The notes under the pieces were generated by a model that saw only the letters and a program-made list of their open reading frames with translations, was not told where the DNA came from and searched no databases. A program made the position numbers and the translations under genes. Of a stretch of DNA of 64,000 nt, positions 22,901 to 34,036 are shown one piece after another (positions within the stretch are counted from its first letter, which is position 1; the number at the start of each line of letters is the position of its first letter). This DNA is from Magicicada septendecula (lineage: Eukaryota; Arthropoda; Insecta; Hemiptera; Cicadidae). The DNA is taken from assembly GCA_034769895.1 (NCBI GenBank), contig CM068373.1:197202134-197266133 (forward strand), given 5' to 3'.

Positions 22901-23476
22901 CAGCAAACCTTTCACTTTTCTTAGCTTGTACTACAAATTTCATGATTATATGTGGCCACTTATTTACTCAAATATACTATAACTACTGACATAATTTTAA
23001 AATTATAAACATTCCAAATTATATATTGATAAGTTGGAGGCTAATTTTATCCTTAAAGCTAACAAGGTTGTAATCGCCCGAAAAGATGGGGTTTTTGCCA
23101 CGAGGGAAACTTGGCGACAAGATAGATCCACTACGTGAATTCACGTCCCACTTTTACCCCAAATCTACTCCCTCGATTCTCCCATTTATCCAAACCTGCC
23201 ATCTATCCTATCATCACCCAACCTCCCTCCTAACAAAACTCATCTTTTTAATTATTCTGAAACTACTGTCACTGGCTAAACTTATTTTTCCAATGACACC
23301 CAAAACTTTTACTGTGAATGCACTGCTTTTAATATATATATATATATATATATAGCCTCCATAACTATTGGCAATCACTCGAACGCAGTGCTGGTACGTG
23401 ATATGGTACACCTAGCCGCTGCACCTTGAGTGTTAAAAAAAATAATTCGTATCACGTACCTTTATGGGTCCCCCTC
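20000..23476 (-). other. Non-coding 3' region of D
   Basis: Shares ordered blocks with El1, A and B. These are the GGTGTTGGGATCTC...GAGAAGTCCAGTA block (about 20104-20160), the TTAGTGCCAGAAAGGGTTACCT block (about 21395-21425), a block ending TCACCCAAACTAAT near 21120, a 14-bp palindrome at 23133-23146, and GGGCGG...CCGTGG-type blocks at 22711-22748 and 23066-23084. A 68-codon minus-strand ORF (22354-22560) matches diffuse similarity in El1 but is not conserved as protein. A TA microsatellite lies at 23332-23353. No envelope gene is recognisable. Confidence 0.6.
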
Positions 23477-23654
23477 TGGACAGTAATGTGGGAATTCTAT
23501 AATCGACAGGTTGGCTAATCTGTACATGGTCCGGCCTCGCTCGTGTGGCGAACAGTTCGACACAGTGCTACGCGTGTCCGAATGCAGCAGACGTAATTGC
23601 GCTTGTTGCTTCGGCTGTCATTTTTCTTTATTGTCATGACAAATTATGTAGACC
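23477..23654 (+). repeat. 5' LTR of C, first part
   Basis: Matches 42239-42416. The remaining LTR continues after element A at about 35070-35339. Differences from the 3' LTR are about 3% by eye. Confidence 0.9.
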
Positions 23655-24917
23655 TGTGAAAGTACGAAAATCTCGATGTCAGAATTTTGGTATGAGTGGT
23701 AACAAATTATCGTATTTTTATTGTACTACACACACACATACATGGAGAGAACGATGTCCCTTTGTGAAGAGACAATGACGCATATTCTAATAGATCACAA
23801 CGATTCCAAGGTCAGGAGCCGACGTGCAGAGACGAACATACAAAATGGCCATCCAAGTGGAAACAGATTGTAAATAGCCAGTCTCATTGGTCCAGAAGAC
23901 GGGACGTCATTAAAATCAGTGATGACCTAACAAACAATGACATGACAACGGGGCGTGAGCCAATTTTGAACAAAAGACAATGACGTGGATGCGCTAACAC
24001 ATACACAAAATATGTGCTTTGCATCCCCCCAGTCAGCATCAGACCATCAAGGCGTCAACACGCTGTAAAAGATCACCGGCAGTTTTTGCCAGCGAAAGTG
24101 TCTTAATCAAACTAACAATGTGGTAACATACAGTAATAACTCTTTATCAGAAGTATCAAAGTAACTAGTGACAATGTAAATTTAGATTCAGTGCAGACAA
24201 AGAGACCTTTGGGACGATCGGCCGAACACCTGCTTGACCATGACCGTAAAATAAGGACAACGGAGACTTTATACGCAGATACAGGAAAGTCCAGCTATCT
24301 CTCTATTCCATTCTTTATTATTATTATTGTTGAGCTCAAAATTACAAAAATTCAATGTATGTGTAAATTCAATTTTGACGAACTGAGTGGGTGTGTGTGT
24401 GTGTGTATGGGCCGTACTAGTACATATGAATAATGTTTCTATGAGACGTTGGTTTGTGTTCTCTTAAACTATAAGAATTGATCAATAACTAAGTAACATG
24501 GGCAGTTGCAGTCAAATATAAATTCATTAAAAAATTCCATAACAAGATTAATGCCTGAATAATAGAAAATAACAAAACTGTAATACAGCGGAATATGTAT
24601 CCGCCATTTTGTCAATTTAGTGTAAGGATTCCATTTTTGTTTTTATTAATGTTGATTGATATTAATTTTATATGTTATTAAACGGCAACTATATATGTAT
24701 TACGCTGTCTGATTTCACTATTCCGCACAATTGTCCTGTCTCTGACAATCGCTTAACCGAATCCTGGGACCCGATCACAAACATTTTGAATCACGAAGTT
24801 GGCACTACAAGATGTCCGCCGAACCAGTATGAAATACACAATAATTATGGTAATGAAAGGTAAACACCAAAACATACAATCACAACACCAAAAAAAAATA
24901 TCTAGAGTATGTTAACA
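23655..24917 (+). repeat. 5' LTR of A
   Basis: 1263 bp. It contains 66 bp (about 23775-23840) missing from the 3' LTR, and a short GT tract (about 24390-24406) that is much longer in the 3' LTR. A GTAAAC donor-like site lies 57 bases from the LTR end. A 63-codon ORF (24672-24863) is present in both LTRs and has no recognisable domain. Confidence 0.95.
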
Positions 24918-24919
24918 AA

Positions 24920-24938
24920 TGCCACCCGAACTGGTGAC
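24920..24938 (+). promoter_or_regulatory. Degenerate primer binding site (A)
   Basis: Two bases after the LTR, TGCCACCCGAACTGGTGAC resembles the tRNA-Lys-type site TGGCGCCCGAACAGGGAC of element D at most positions. Reverse transcription would be primed here. Confidence 0.55.
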
Positions 24939-25101
24939 GTGATATAAATAAAAGTTTATACAATAAGCCGGAGTCAGAGACGGAGGATTGTCGGAAGAAT
25001 GGAAGAAATACATAAGACATACCTGGTACGTAGATAATAGGTTATATTATTGTTTAAGTAAAATATAGAACAATTACGAAAAAATAAAATTCATTATAAA
25101 A

Positions 25102-26238
25102 ATGAGTAAAATGGCAGAAAGTAATAACAGCATAGAAATAAATAATACAGCTACAGAGTCAATTTTATTAGACGGAATAAGCGCAAATTCAATGCCTAGG
25201 GCAATCGAGAGTAAGATATCGTTAGAAGATTTGTTTATACTAATTAAAACACAAAATAGTGTATTAAAAGAACAAATTGACGAAAAGTTTGATAGTCTTG
25301 AGAACGAACTAAAGAAACAAAATAACTTGAAAAATGTAAGATTGAATCAATTAGAGGAGAAATTTGAAGAATTGAAAAATGAAATGCAAAAACGAAATTT
25401 TAATGTTGACAAGAGAATTAATGAGATAGAGTTAGAAAATAAGAGTAGAGAAATAGACAAATTAGATATAAACAATGACAAGATAAGTAGTAGTGGAAAT
25501 GACGATAAAATAAATAAAAATATAGTAATAGGAGATAATAGTGTGGATGTTGGTAGTAATAATGAGGTTTTATGGGGAATAGAATATAATAATAATGGAA
25601 TGATAGTGTGTTTTGAAGGGTTAAAGAGAGTGTGTAGAGAGAGTATAATTGTAGGGGAATTGCAGGGGTTAGATTTTTCCCTTAATGGTGTATTTGGGGG
25701 TGATATACATGTTTTTAGGAAGGACGAGAGTGCCTTCGATGTAGATTTTGGAGACAAAAGGTCTGCAAATAGTTGTCTCTGGATTTTTTTTGCACCTGAT
25801 AGGTGGTGCGAGAATAAAGTTGTAGTTTCCCCTGCATATATTGAAAGAGAATATGTGATTTGGGGTTATGATGGGAGATATTGTGAAAGAGAGTTGTGTG
25901 ATAATTGGGAGATGGAGTTATATAGAGTAAATAGAAATTATGAAGAATTTATAGAAAGGTTAGGTGGAGAGATGATATATGATAAATATAATAAGTACTT
26001 ACCTTGCAATGAGACTGAAGTAGTAGGAGATAATGAGAATGATGACTTTATAAAATACCTAATTATGACTGATTATACCAAAGGTGACAGAACCATACCC
26101 GATCATGAGTTATATGAGTCTGAGGAAAAGGATAAAAATTTGAATAGTTGGTACATGTATAATGATAAGATAAGATGTCTAATATTAAACAATGTATATA
26201 GTTTTAAGATTCAATTATTATTTGACGATGAAGGTTAA
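25102..26238 (+). CDS. Coiled-coil ORF of element A (unknown function)
   Basis: 378 codons, intact. The ATG at 25111 aligns with the ORF start in B and is the likelier start. Residues ~40-125 form a charged coiled coil (FDSLENELKKQNNLK, LEEKFEELKNEMQKR). Residues ~155-290 are a hydrophobic/aromatic segment. The C-terminal ~90 residues (RLGGEMIYDKYNKYLPCNE to the end) are again close to B. There is no gag core, zinc knuckle, protease or polymerase motif. The N-terminal coiled coil and the position just after the primer site would suit a gag-like or RNA-binding structural protein, by analogy with E gag; this is inference. The first 150 and last 90 residues are nearly the same in B, while the middle is strongly diverged. 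Confidence 0.7.
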   Translation: MSKMAESNNSIEINNTATESILLDGISANSMPRAIESKISLEDLFILIKTQNSVLKEQIDEKFDSLENELKKQNNLKNVRLNQLEEKFEELKNEMQKRNFNVDKRINEIELENKSREIDKLDINNDKISSSGNDDKINKNIVIGDNSVDVGSNNEVLWGIEYNNNGMIVCFEGLKRVCRESIIVGELQGLDFSLNGVFGGDIHVFRKDESAFDVDFGDKRSANSCLWIFFAPDRWCENKVVVSPAYIEREYVIWGYDGRYCERELCDNWEMELYRVNRNYEEFIERLGGEMIYDKYNKYLPCNETEVVGDNENDDFIKYLIMTDYTKGDRTIPDHELYESEEKDKNLNSWYMYNDKIRCLILNNVYSFKIQLLFDDEG

Positions 26239-28114
26239 TTATTTTATTGTGTTATGAACATTTAATTATGTGGACAGTGTTTTGAAATGGACTGTTTATG
26301 ACTGATTTATGGTAAACGATTAATTGGTAATTTGGATTGTATATTTTTGTGTATATTAATGTCAATGTATTTGTGTATTTTGCTGTTGTGTATTTTATGT
26401 ATTTTTTTAATGTAAACTATGTACTGTGGAATTTTAAATAATTGATAAGGAATTTAAATGATATTATGAGATTCAGAGTCTAATAGTTCGTAAATGATTA
26501 CGCATATGATATATTTGGATATTGAGTTGTTTTAGGATTGTAAGATAAGTGATGAATTTTCTAGTGGTATATTAAGGTAAAATGTTGTAAAGAGTTTGGG
26601 TAATAGTGATAAATAAGGGCATTGGAGTTAGTTAAATAGAGTTAATGGGAGTTAGTGAAAATAAAGATGTTGAGATACAGATAATATATAAAGAGGTGTT
26701 AGATATTTTAGGGACACAGTGGTTAGTGATTATATGTAGAGGTGAGTAATGTGAATGGTAATTATATTTGTTGATGGTGATATTTTGTAGTAAGAGTAGT
26801 GGTGTAGGGAGTCCGCAACGAAAGGTTTTGGTACAGGAAGGAACCGTTTAGTGCCAGAAAGGGTTACCTGAAAGGGTCAGGAACTGATAAGGGAATGAGT
26901 TGGTTAGAGTTCGGGTACACACATACTAGTACAAAAATGAGCGGTGCCAGAGGTTTTAAATGGGATTAGTGAAGGGGGTTATTATAGAGATATTGGTGTC
27001 ATAATATGTTAATGGTTAGAAGCAGTTGTTAGTAGTTAAAAAGAGGTGAGTAAGGTTAGATTGACAAATGCCAAAATAAGATATAGAGAATAATGAATAA
27101 TAGAGAGTCACCCAAACTAGTAAGGATAAAAGGGTTAGAAAAGGGGAATTCATGGTAGGAAGGTAATGTAACTGAAAGTAAATGATAAAGTGGAAATTGT
27201 TGTATAGAATCTGATATAAACAAATGTTAAATAATAAAAGTTAATCGAGAATTGATGTTAAAAATGTTATAAAGTTTGATACCAGTTATTTAAATGTAAA
27301 TTGTTTAATGTAAATGTAACAATGTTAATGTTTTATGATGTACAATGTTTTATTATGTTTTTATTATGTTGATGGTACAATAGTGTGTGTGGTTAGGAGG
27401 TCGCTACAGGGGTAATGATGGTAACAAATGTTAAAAGATAGTAGATTTTGGATGTTAAAAGTATAAGGTTAGCAATATTTGAACAAATATAGTATGATGC
27501 AAATTGCAAAAGAGATAAAATGATTATAAAATTGAGTAATGAAATTTGAATAATGAGCTTGTCTGCCATAATAGTTGTAGGTTGAATCTTATAGAAATAA
27601 ATAGGTGATGGTGTTTTGGGGAATATTAAAGAATTGTTTATGTATTATGTTATTTGTAGGAATATATATTTTCTCTTACAAGGAAGAGATTGAATTTGTG
27701 TTGGTGGAAAAATCAGTCTATGTTGAATTCTTGTTGTTGTTGTGTTGAAAAAAAAAAAAATGTTTAATTGAACAGACCAACATCTCAAAAACACAAACCA
27801 ATGCATCTAAGGGGAGACATATCAGTTGTGGATATGTGAATAGATAAGGCCACTATTTTAAAATTTTGTATTCGATGTTTCAGAGTTTTGTGGTGTTGTG
27901 ACCGCGGTCCTGAGCTGGCCGGAGCGTCAGAACAGGAGCGTTAAGTGCCTCATGGCCTTATGGTGTTGGGATCTCTCCTGAGAAGTCCAGTAAGGTCAGA
28001 GGGTGCGATCATCATCATCAGACCAAGGGTAAGTGATTGTATTTCTTTTATATCAACGTTAAGGGGGTTGTGGCGACGTATCTGGGCTGATCCTTTTAGA
28101 AAAGTGTGAATGAG
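26239..28114 (+). other. Non-coding 3' region of A
   Basis: About 1.9 kb without credible ORFs. Carries the G-rich block shared with El1 and D (from about 26818), a TCACCCAAACTAGT block (about 27110), and the candidate exon 27884-28028. Confidence 0.6.
27884..28028 (+). other. Candidate 3' exon of A
   Basis: Bounded by TTTCAG (ends 27883) and GTAAGT (starts 28029). Aligns with 3248-3394 in El1 and 32526-32670 in B. A short frame from ATGGTGTTGGGATCT is open here but closed in El1. Confidence 0.4.
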
Positions 28115-28164
28115 TCAATGAAAGTTTTTATGTATCGACATAAAATCTTTCATTGAGGGGGTTT
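28115..28164 (+). promoter_or_regulatory. Hairpin and polypurine tract (A)
   Basis: Arms 28115-28133 and 28138-28156 (18 of 19 positions pair) around loop ATCG, then the G-run before the LTR start at 28165. Where El1 has ATGC/GCAT at the loop end, A has ATGT/ACAT. Confidence 0.8.
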
Positions 28165-28376
28165 TGTGACGGTACGAAAATCTTGATGTCAGAATTATGG
28201 TATGAGTGGTAACAAATTATCGTATTTTTATTGTACTACACACACACATACATGGAGAGAACGATGTCCCTTTGTGAAGAGACATACAAAATGGCCATCC
28301 AAGTGGAAACAGATTGTAAATAGCCACTCTCATTGGTCCAGAAGACGGGACATCATTAAAATCAGTGATGACCTAA
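28165..28376 (+). repeat. 3' LTR of A, first part
   Basis: 212 bp, interrupted by element B after CTAA. It resumes at 34037 and ends at 35065. Confidence 0.95.
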
Positions 28377-29601
28377 TGTAACAGTACATAAAGGCCCAAT
28401 ACCTTAATTATGGTATTTGAGGTTATTTTATAATGTTTTATTGTATAACAGTTAACTAAAGAATGGTTAGGTCCATTGTCCCTCTGTAAAAAGGAACAAC
28501 GCATATTCAGTGAGAGTAGCACAATGCCAAGGTCACCGTTGGACGAGCAAAAGCAAGTGGAAATAATGGCGGTGTATGTGATGACGGACTATAAATAACA
28601 ATTGTGATTGGTCTATAAAGCTGTTTCGTCATGAATAAAAAACAATGACGCTTGAACCACAACGTATGTAACGAGGCGTTGTCCCATCAAACAAAAGACG
28701 GTGACGTCAAATGCACTAACACATGCGCAAATTTACATATTCCTCGTTCTCAGTTCAGCACAGCACACCAAAGGGTCAGCAGCGATGTATCGCTGTAGAC
28801 TCAGTTTTCAACAAAAGTTTTAAAAGGACTTATTATCTAAAATTAAAATGTGATAGTGGAGCTGTAGAAGGCTCAAGTATTAGTAAACAGTAAAAAACAT
28901 CAAATGTAGAATCAGTGCACAATGTATTATAAACGAAAAATATGAGGCGAACACCTGCCATACTCCTGGAGAACATCTAACACCAGCGAGGGAGCAACTC
29001 GGTCCACTTTCAGAGAAGTCAACCAATTTTACCTTTTACTTAATAATGAGCTTATTAATTAATACCCGATGAAGTTGATAAAATGTATTTTGCAATAGTG
29101 AGAGTGAATGAGCAAACAAATGAATGAATGCATGGCCATGATTATGCCTACAGAGGGCATTGGTTTGTGTCTCCTGTTAATATATTCTTAATTACGTGAT
29201 TAGAGCTGCAGCCAGAAATAAAATTTATAAAAAGTAGTAACAAGATTCAATATAATTTTCAGTAACTATGATTGAATAGGGTTTGAGGAAATGTAACCAC
29301 CATTTTGTTTTGGCAATTATATGCGACGCCATTTTGGGTATCACTCAATTTATGTTAATTTTATTCTGGCAATTAAAACCTCGTGATTACACTCAAATGA
29401 GAATCAGTGTTATCATTTCTATCACCTTCTTGTGTCTTAATCTCCCCGAGAATGAACCCTGGCCCCTTAGAGAGAGATTTACAGTAGAAAGGAATCACGT
29501 GCTCACATATACACTGAAATGGTAAGTACACGTGTTTACCTTATAGTAGTAAAAATAATAATATATAAATATAAATGTGTGTAAAAGTACGTGAGTTAAC
29601 A
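28377..29601 (+). repeat. 5' LTR of B
   Basis: A TATA box candidate, TATAAATA, lies at 28590-28597, shortly followed by ATTGGTC and TATAAAG. An ATG|GTAAGT donor-like site sits at 29521-29527, 79 bases before the LTR end. An 80-codon ORF (29283-29525) ends at that donor and is present in both LTRs. Confidence 0.95.
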
Positions 29602-29603
29602 AT

Positions 29604-29662
29604 TGATGCCCAGAACAAGGGACTTAGTACTGTTAGTTAACAATTAGCCCCCGAACAACGGA
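29604..29662 (+). promoter_or_regulatory. Duplicated primer-site-like sequence (B)
   Basis: TGATGCCCAGAACAAGGGAC follows the LTR end closely. About 40 bases on, a second copy of the LTR terminus plus primer-like sequence appears (GTTAACA, then TTAGCCCCCGAACAACGGAC at 29644-29663). Either could be the functional primer site; the second is closer to the tRNA-Lys pattern. Confidence 0.5.
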
Positions 29663-29828
29663 CTTTATATAAAGCTATTTTATATAAAATATAAGCCAGA
29701 TTCGGAAACAAGGAGAGTGATAGAATAGTGCATAACCTAATACACGAGAGGTTATGTTGACAAAACATATTAAGTAGTAATTGTGACAAGTGTAACTAAA
29801 TAGTCATTTCAATATTAAAGTTATCAAA

Positions 29829-30581
29829 ATGGCAGAAAATAATGATAGCATAGAAATAAATAATACAGCTACAGAGTCAATTTTATTAGACGGAATAAAT
29901 GCCAACTCAACACCTAAGACAATTGAGAATAAAATATCATTGGAAGATTTATTTACATTAATTAATGACAAATTTAACCAGATGAATAGTACATTTAATG
30001 TAAAATTAGACAGTTTCGAGAACGAACTAAAGAAACAAAATAACTTGCGAAATGTAAAATTGAATCAATTAGAGGAGAAATTAGAAGAATTAAAAAATGA
30101 AATGCAAAAACGGAATTTTAATGTTGACAAGAGAATTAATGAGATAGAGTTAGAAAATAAGAGTAGAGAAATAGACAAATTAGATATAAACAAAGACAAG
30201 GTAAGTAGTAGTGGAAATTATGATAAAATAAATAAAAATATGGTAATAGGAGATAATAGTGTGGATGTTGGTAGTAATAGTGAGATTTTAATGAGAGTAG
30301 AGGTTAATGGTGAGGTGACAGTTGTAGATGAGAGTGAAAGTGGGGGTAAGGAGAGTTTAAGTGAGTATAGTGAGCAGAGGGCAAATTTTCCCAGTGGTAT
30401 AGTTGGTGTAAAGACTCCGAAATTGTTATTTGAGGATGAAGGTTCCTCTAGAGTTTATGTGGGAGATGTGTGGTCTCCAAATGATCCCTTAGTTTTTTGT
30501 GTTAGTGTACCTGGTGAGGCCAGGGGGTGTTTTTATGAAATAGTAGTGCCCTATGCAAATATATATAGAGAGAGAGTGTAG
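29829..30581 (+). pseudogene. Coiled-coil ORF of B, N-terminal part
   Basis: Starts MAENNDSIEINNTATES, aligned with the element A ORF from 25111. The coiled coil (residues ~35-115) is nearly identical to A. From about residue 150 the sequence departs strongly, keeping only scattered matches, and the frame closes at 30581. The remainder of the protein is in another frame at 30679-30996. No enzyme motif. It is probably inactive as a full-length protein, though the coiled-coil part could still be made. Confidence 0.65.
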
Positions 30582-30678
30582 CTTAGTGTGATAGAGAGAG
30601 ATGTTTTAAAAGTGAGAGGTATTGTGAGAGAAAAAGAGAAGTAGAGATTTTTAAGATAAGTAGAGACTATGAAGAGTT

Positions 30679-30996
30679 ATGGAAAGGTTAGGAGGAGAGA
30701 TGATATATAATAAATATAGTAAGTACTTACCTTGTAATAAAACTGAAGTAGTAGGAGATAATGAGAATGATGACTTTACAAAATACCTAATTATGACTGA
30801 TTATACAGGAGGTGACAGGACAATGACCAATCATGACAGATTAAATGAGTTTGGGGATAATGATGAACATTTGAATTGTATATGTATTTATGATGTTAGT
30901 ATAAGATATCTAATAATAAACAATGTATATAGTTTTAAGATTCGACTATTATTTGACGATGGAGTTAATTATTTTAGTGGGTTTATGAACATTTAA
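30679..30996 (+). pseudogene. C-terminal part of the B ORF in a shifted frame
   Basis: Corresponds to the last ~90 residues of the element A ORF: RLGGEMIYNKYSKYLPCN, DNENDDFTKYLIMTDYT, NNVYSFKIRLLFDDG. It differs in frame from 29829-30581, so a frameshift and at least one stop lie in the intervening ~100 bases. Its strong conservation against the diverged middle suggests either a recent exchange or constraint on this domain. The function is unknown. Confidence 0.6.
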
Positions 30997-32760
30997 TTAT
31001 GTGGACAGTGTTTTGAAACGGACTGTTTATGACTGATTTATGGTAAATGATAAGATGATAATGTGGACTGTATATTTTTTATGTATTAATGTCAATGTAT
31101 TTGTGTATTTTATGTATTGTTTTACGGTAGAATTTTAAATAATTGATAACGATTTTAAATGATATTATGGAATTCAGAGTCTAATGGTTAGTAAATGACG
31201 AAGCAGGTAATATATTTGGATATTGTTCTTAGTAGATAAGTGATGAATTTTCTAGTGGTATATTAAGGTGAAATGTTGTAAAAAGAGTTTGGGTAATAAT
31301 GATAAATAAGGGAATTGGAGTTAGTTAAATAGAGTTAATGGGAGTTAGTGAAAATAAGAATGTTGAGATACTGATAATATATAAAGAGGTGTTAGATATT
31401 TTAGGGACACAGTAGTTAGTGATTATATGTAGAGGTGAGTAATGTGAATGGTAATTATATTTGTTGATGGTGATATTTTGTAGTAAGGGTAGTGGTGTAG
31501 GGAGTCCGCAACAAAAGTTGTTGGGACAGGAAGGGACCGTTGTGTGCCGGAAAGGGTTACCTGAAAGGGTCAGGAACCGATAAGGGAATGAGTTGGTTAG
31601 AGTAGGGAACACACATACTAGTACAAAAAACGAGCGGTGCCAGAGGTTTTAAATGGGATTAGTGAAGGGGGTTATTATAGAGATATTGGTGTCACATTAT
31701 ATTAATGGTTAGAAGCGGTTGTTAGTAGTAAAAAAGAGGGGTAGTAAGGTTAGATTGACAAATGCCAAAATAAGATAGAGATAATAATGAATAATAGAGA
31801 GTCACCCAAACTAGTAAGGATAAAAGGTTAGAAAAGGAAAATTCATGGTAGGAAGGTAATTGTAACTGAAAGGTAATGATAAATTTGAAATTGTTTGATA
31901 GAATCTAATATAATGAATGTTCACTAATGTAAAAGTTAATAGAGAGTTAAAACAGTAATGTCTTATAAGTTTTGATACCAGTTGTTTAAATGTAAATTGT
32001 TTAATGTAAATATAACAATGTTAATGTGTAGTGTCTAATATTTTATGATGTTTTATTGTTATTGGTAATGACGGTAACAAATGTTAAAGATAGTAGATTT
32101 TGGATATTAAAAAGATAAAGTTAGAAATGGTGTTGAATAAATATAGTATGATGTCATTTGCAAAAGATAGAAAATGATTATAAAGTTGAGTAATAAAATT
32201 TGAATAATAAACTTGTCTGCCATAGTAGTTGTAGGTTGAATCTTATAGAAATAAATAGGTGATGGTGTTTTGGGGAATATTAAAGAATTGTTTATGTATT
32301 ATGTTATTTGTAGGAATATATATATTTTCTCTTACAAAGAAGAGATTGAGTTTGGTGTTGATAAAAAATCAGTCCATGCTGAATTCTTGTTGTTGTTTTG
32401 AAAAAACTTTAATTGAACAAACCAATGCCCAGACACAAACCAATGCATCTAAAAGGAAACATATCAGTTGTAGATATGGAAGTATATTAGACCACTATTT
32501 TAAAATTTTGTATTACATGTTTCAGAGTTTTGTGGTGTTGTGACCGCGGTCCTGAGCTGGCCGGTGCGTCAGAGCAGGAACGTTAAGTGCCTCATGGCCT
32601 TATGGTGTTGGGATCTCGCCTGAGAAGTCCAGTAAGGTCAGACAGTGCGATCAGCATCATTGGACCAAGGGTAAGTGATTGTAAATTTTGATATAGTAAC
32701 ATTACAGGGGGTTGTGGCAACATATCTAGGCTGATCCTTTTAGAACCGTATGAATGAGTT
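30997..32760 (+). other. Non-coding 3' region of B
   Basis: Closely similar to 26239-28114 of A. The short ORFs at 31325-31612 (minus) and 32259-32543 (plus) have no recognisable domains. Confidence 0.6.
32526..32670 (+). other. Candidate 3' exon of B
   Basis: TTTCAG acceptor (ends 32525) and GTAAGT donor (starts 32671), same length as in A. Confidence 0.4.
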
Positions 32761-32807
32761 AATGAAAGTTTTTGTGTCTCGACACAAAATCTTTCATTGA
32801 GGGGGTT
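32761..32807 (+). promoter_or_regulatory. Hairpin and polypurine tract (B)
   Basis: Arms 32761-32777 and 32782-32798 (16 of 17 positions pair) around loop CTCG, then the G-run and the LTR start at 32808. The loop-proximal pairs are GTGT/ACAC where A has ATGT/ACAT. Confidence 0.8.
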
Positions 32808-34032
32808 TGTAATTGTACATAAAGGCCCAATACCTTAATTATGGGATTTGAGGTTATTTTATAATGTTTTATTGTATAACAGTTAACTAAAGAATGGTTA
32901 GGTCCATTGTCCCTCTGTAAAAAGGAACAACGCATATTCAGTGAGAGTAGCACAATGCCAAGGTCACCGTTGGACGAGCAAAAGCAAGTGGAAATAATGG
33001 CGGTGTATGTGATGACGGACTATAAATAACAATTGTGATTGGTCTATAAAGCTGTTTCGTCATGAATAAAAAACAATGACGCTTGAACCACAACGTATGT
33101 AACGAGGCGTTGTCCCATCAAACAAAAGACGGTGACGTCAAATGCACTAACACATGCGCAAATTTACATATTCCTCGTTCTCAGTTCAGCACAGCACACC
33201 AAAGGGTCAGCAGCGATGTATCGCTGTAGACTCAGTTTTCAACAAAAGTTTTAAAAGGACTTATTATCTAAAATTAAAATGTGATAGTGGAGCTGTAGAA
33301 GGCTCAAGTATTAGTAAACAGTAAAAAACATCAAATGTAGAATCAGTGCACAATGTATTATAAACGAAAAATATGAGGCGAACATCTGCCATACTCCTGG
33401 AGAACATCTAACACCAGCGAGGGAGCAACTCGGTCCACTTTCAGAGAAGTCAACCAATTTTACCTTTTACTTAATAATGAGCTTATTAATTAATACCCGA
33501 TGAAGTTGATAAAATGTATTTTGCAATAGTGAGAGTGAATGAGCAAACAAATGAATGAATGCATGGCCATGATTATGCCTACAGAGGGCATTGGTTTGTG
33601 TCTCCTGTTAATATATTCTTAATTACGTGATTAGAGCTGCAGCCAGAAATAAAATTTATAAAAAGTAGTAACAAGATTCAATATAATTTACAGTAACTAT
33701 GATTGAATAGGGTTTGAGGAAATGTAACCACCATTTTGTTTTGGCAATTATATGTGACGCCATTTTGGGTATCACTCAATATATGTTTATTTTATTCTGG
33801 CAATTAAAACCTCGTCATTACACTCAAATGAGAATCAGTGTTATCATTTCTATCACCTTCTTGTGTCTTAATCTCGCCGAGAATGAACCCTGGCCCCTTA
33901 GAGAGAGATTTACAGTAGAAAGGAATCACGTGCTCACATATACACAGAAATGGTAAGTACACGTGTTTACCTTATAGTAGTAAAAATAATAATATATAAA
34001 TATAAATGTGTGTATAAGTACGTGAGTTAACA
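32808..34032 (+). repeat. 3' LTR of B
   Basis: 1225 bp, the same length as the 5' LTR, with roughly a dozen substitutions by eye. Confidence 0.95.
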
Positions 34033-34036
34033 CTAA

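Larger units (their letters stand above)
28377..34032 (+). mobile_element. Non-autonomous LTR element B, innermost of the nest
   Basis: 5656 bp. Two 1225-bp LTRs, TGTAA...GTTAACA, about 1% different by eye. Perfect CTAA target duplication at 28373-28376 and 34033-34036. Joining the flanks recovers the uninterrupted element A LTR as seen at 23925-23945. Related to A in the coding ends and 3' region. The ORF is broken, so this copy depends on other elements. Confidence 0.97.

Noticed and set aside
25347-25757. 136-codon minus-strand ORF within the element A ORF
   Set aside because: Ser/Leu/Phe-rich antisense of a Lys/Glu/Asn-rich coding strand; not conserved in B.
24672-29525. Small ORFs in the A and B LTRs present in both LTR copies
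   Set aside because: Presence in both LTRs follows from recent duplication by reverse transcription; no domain and no sign of constraint.
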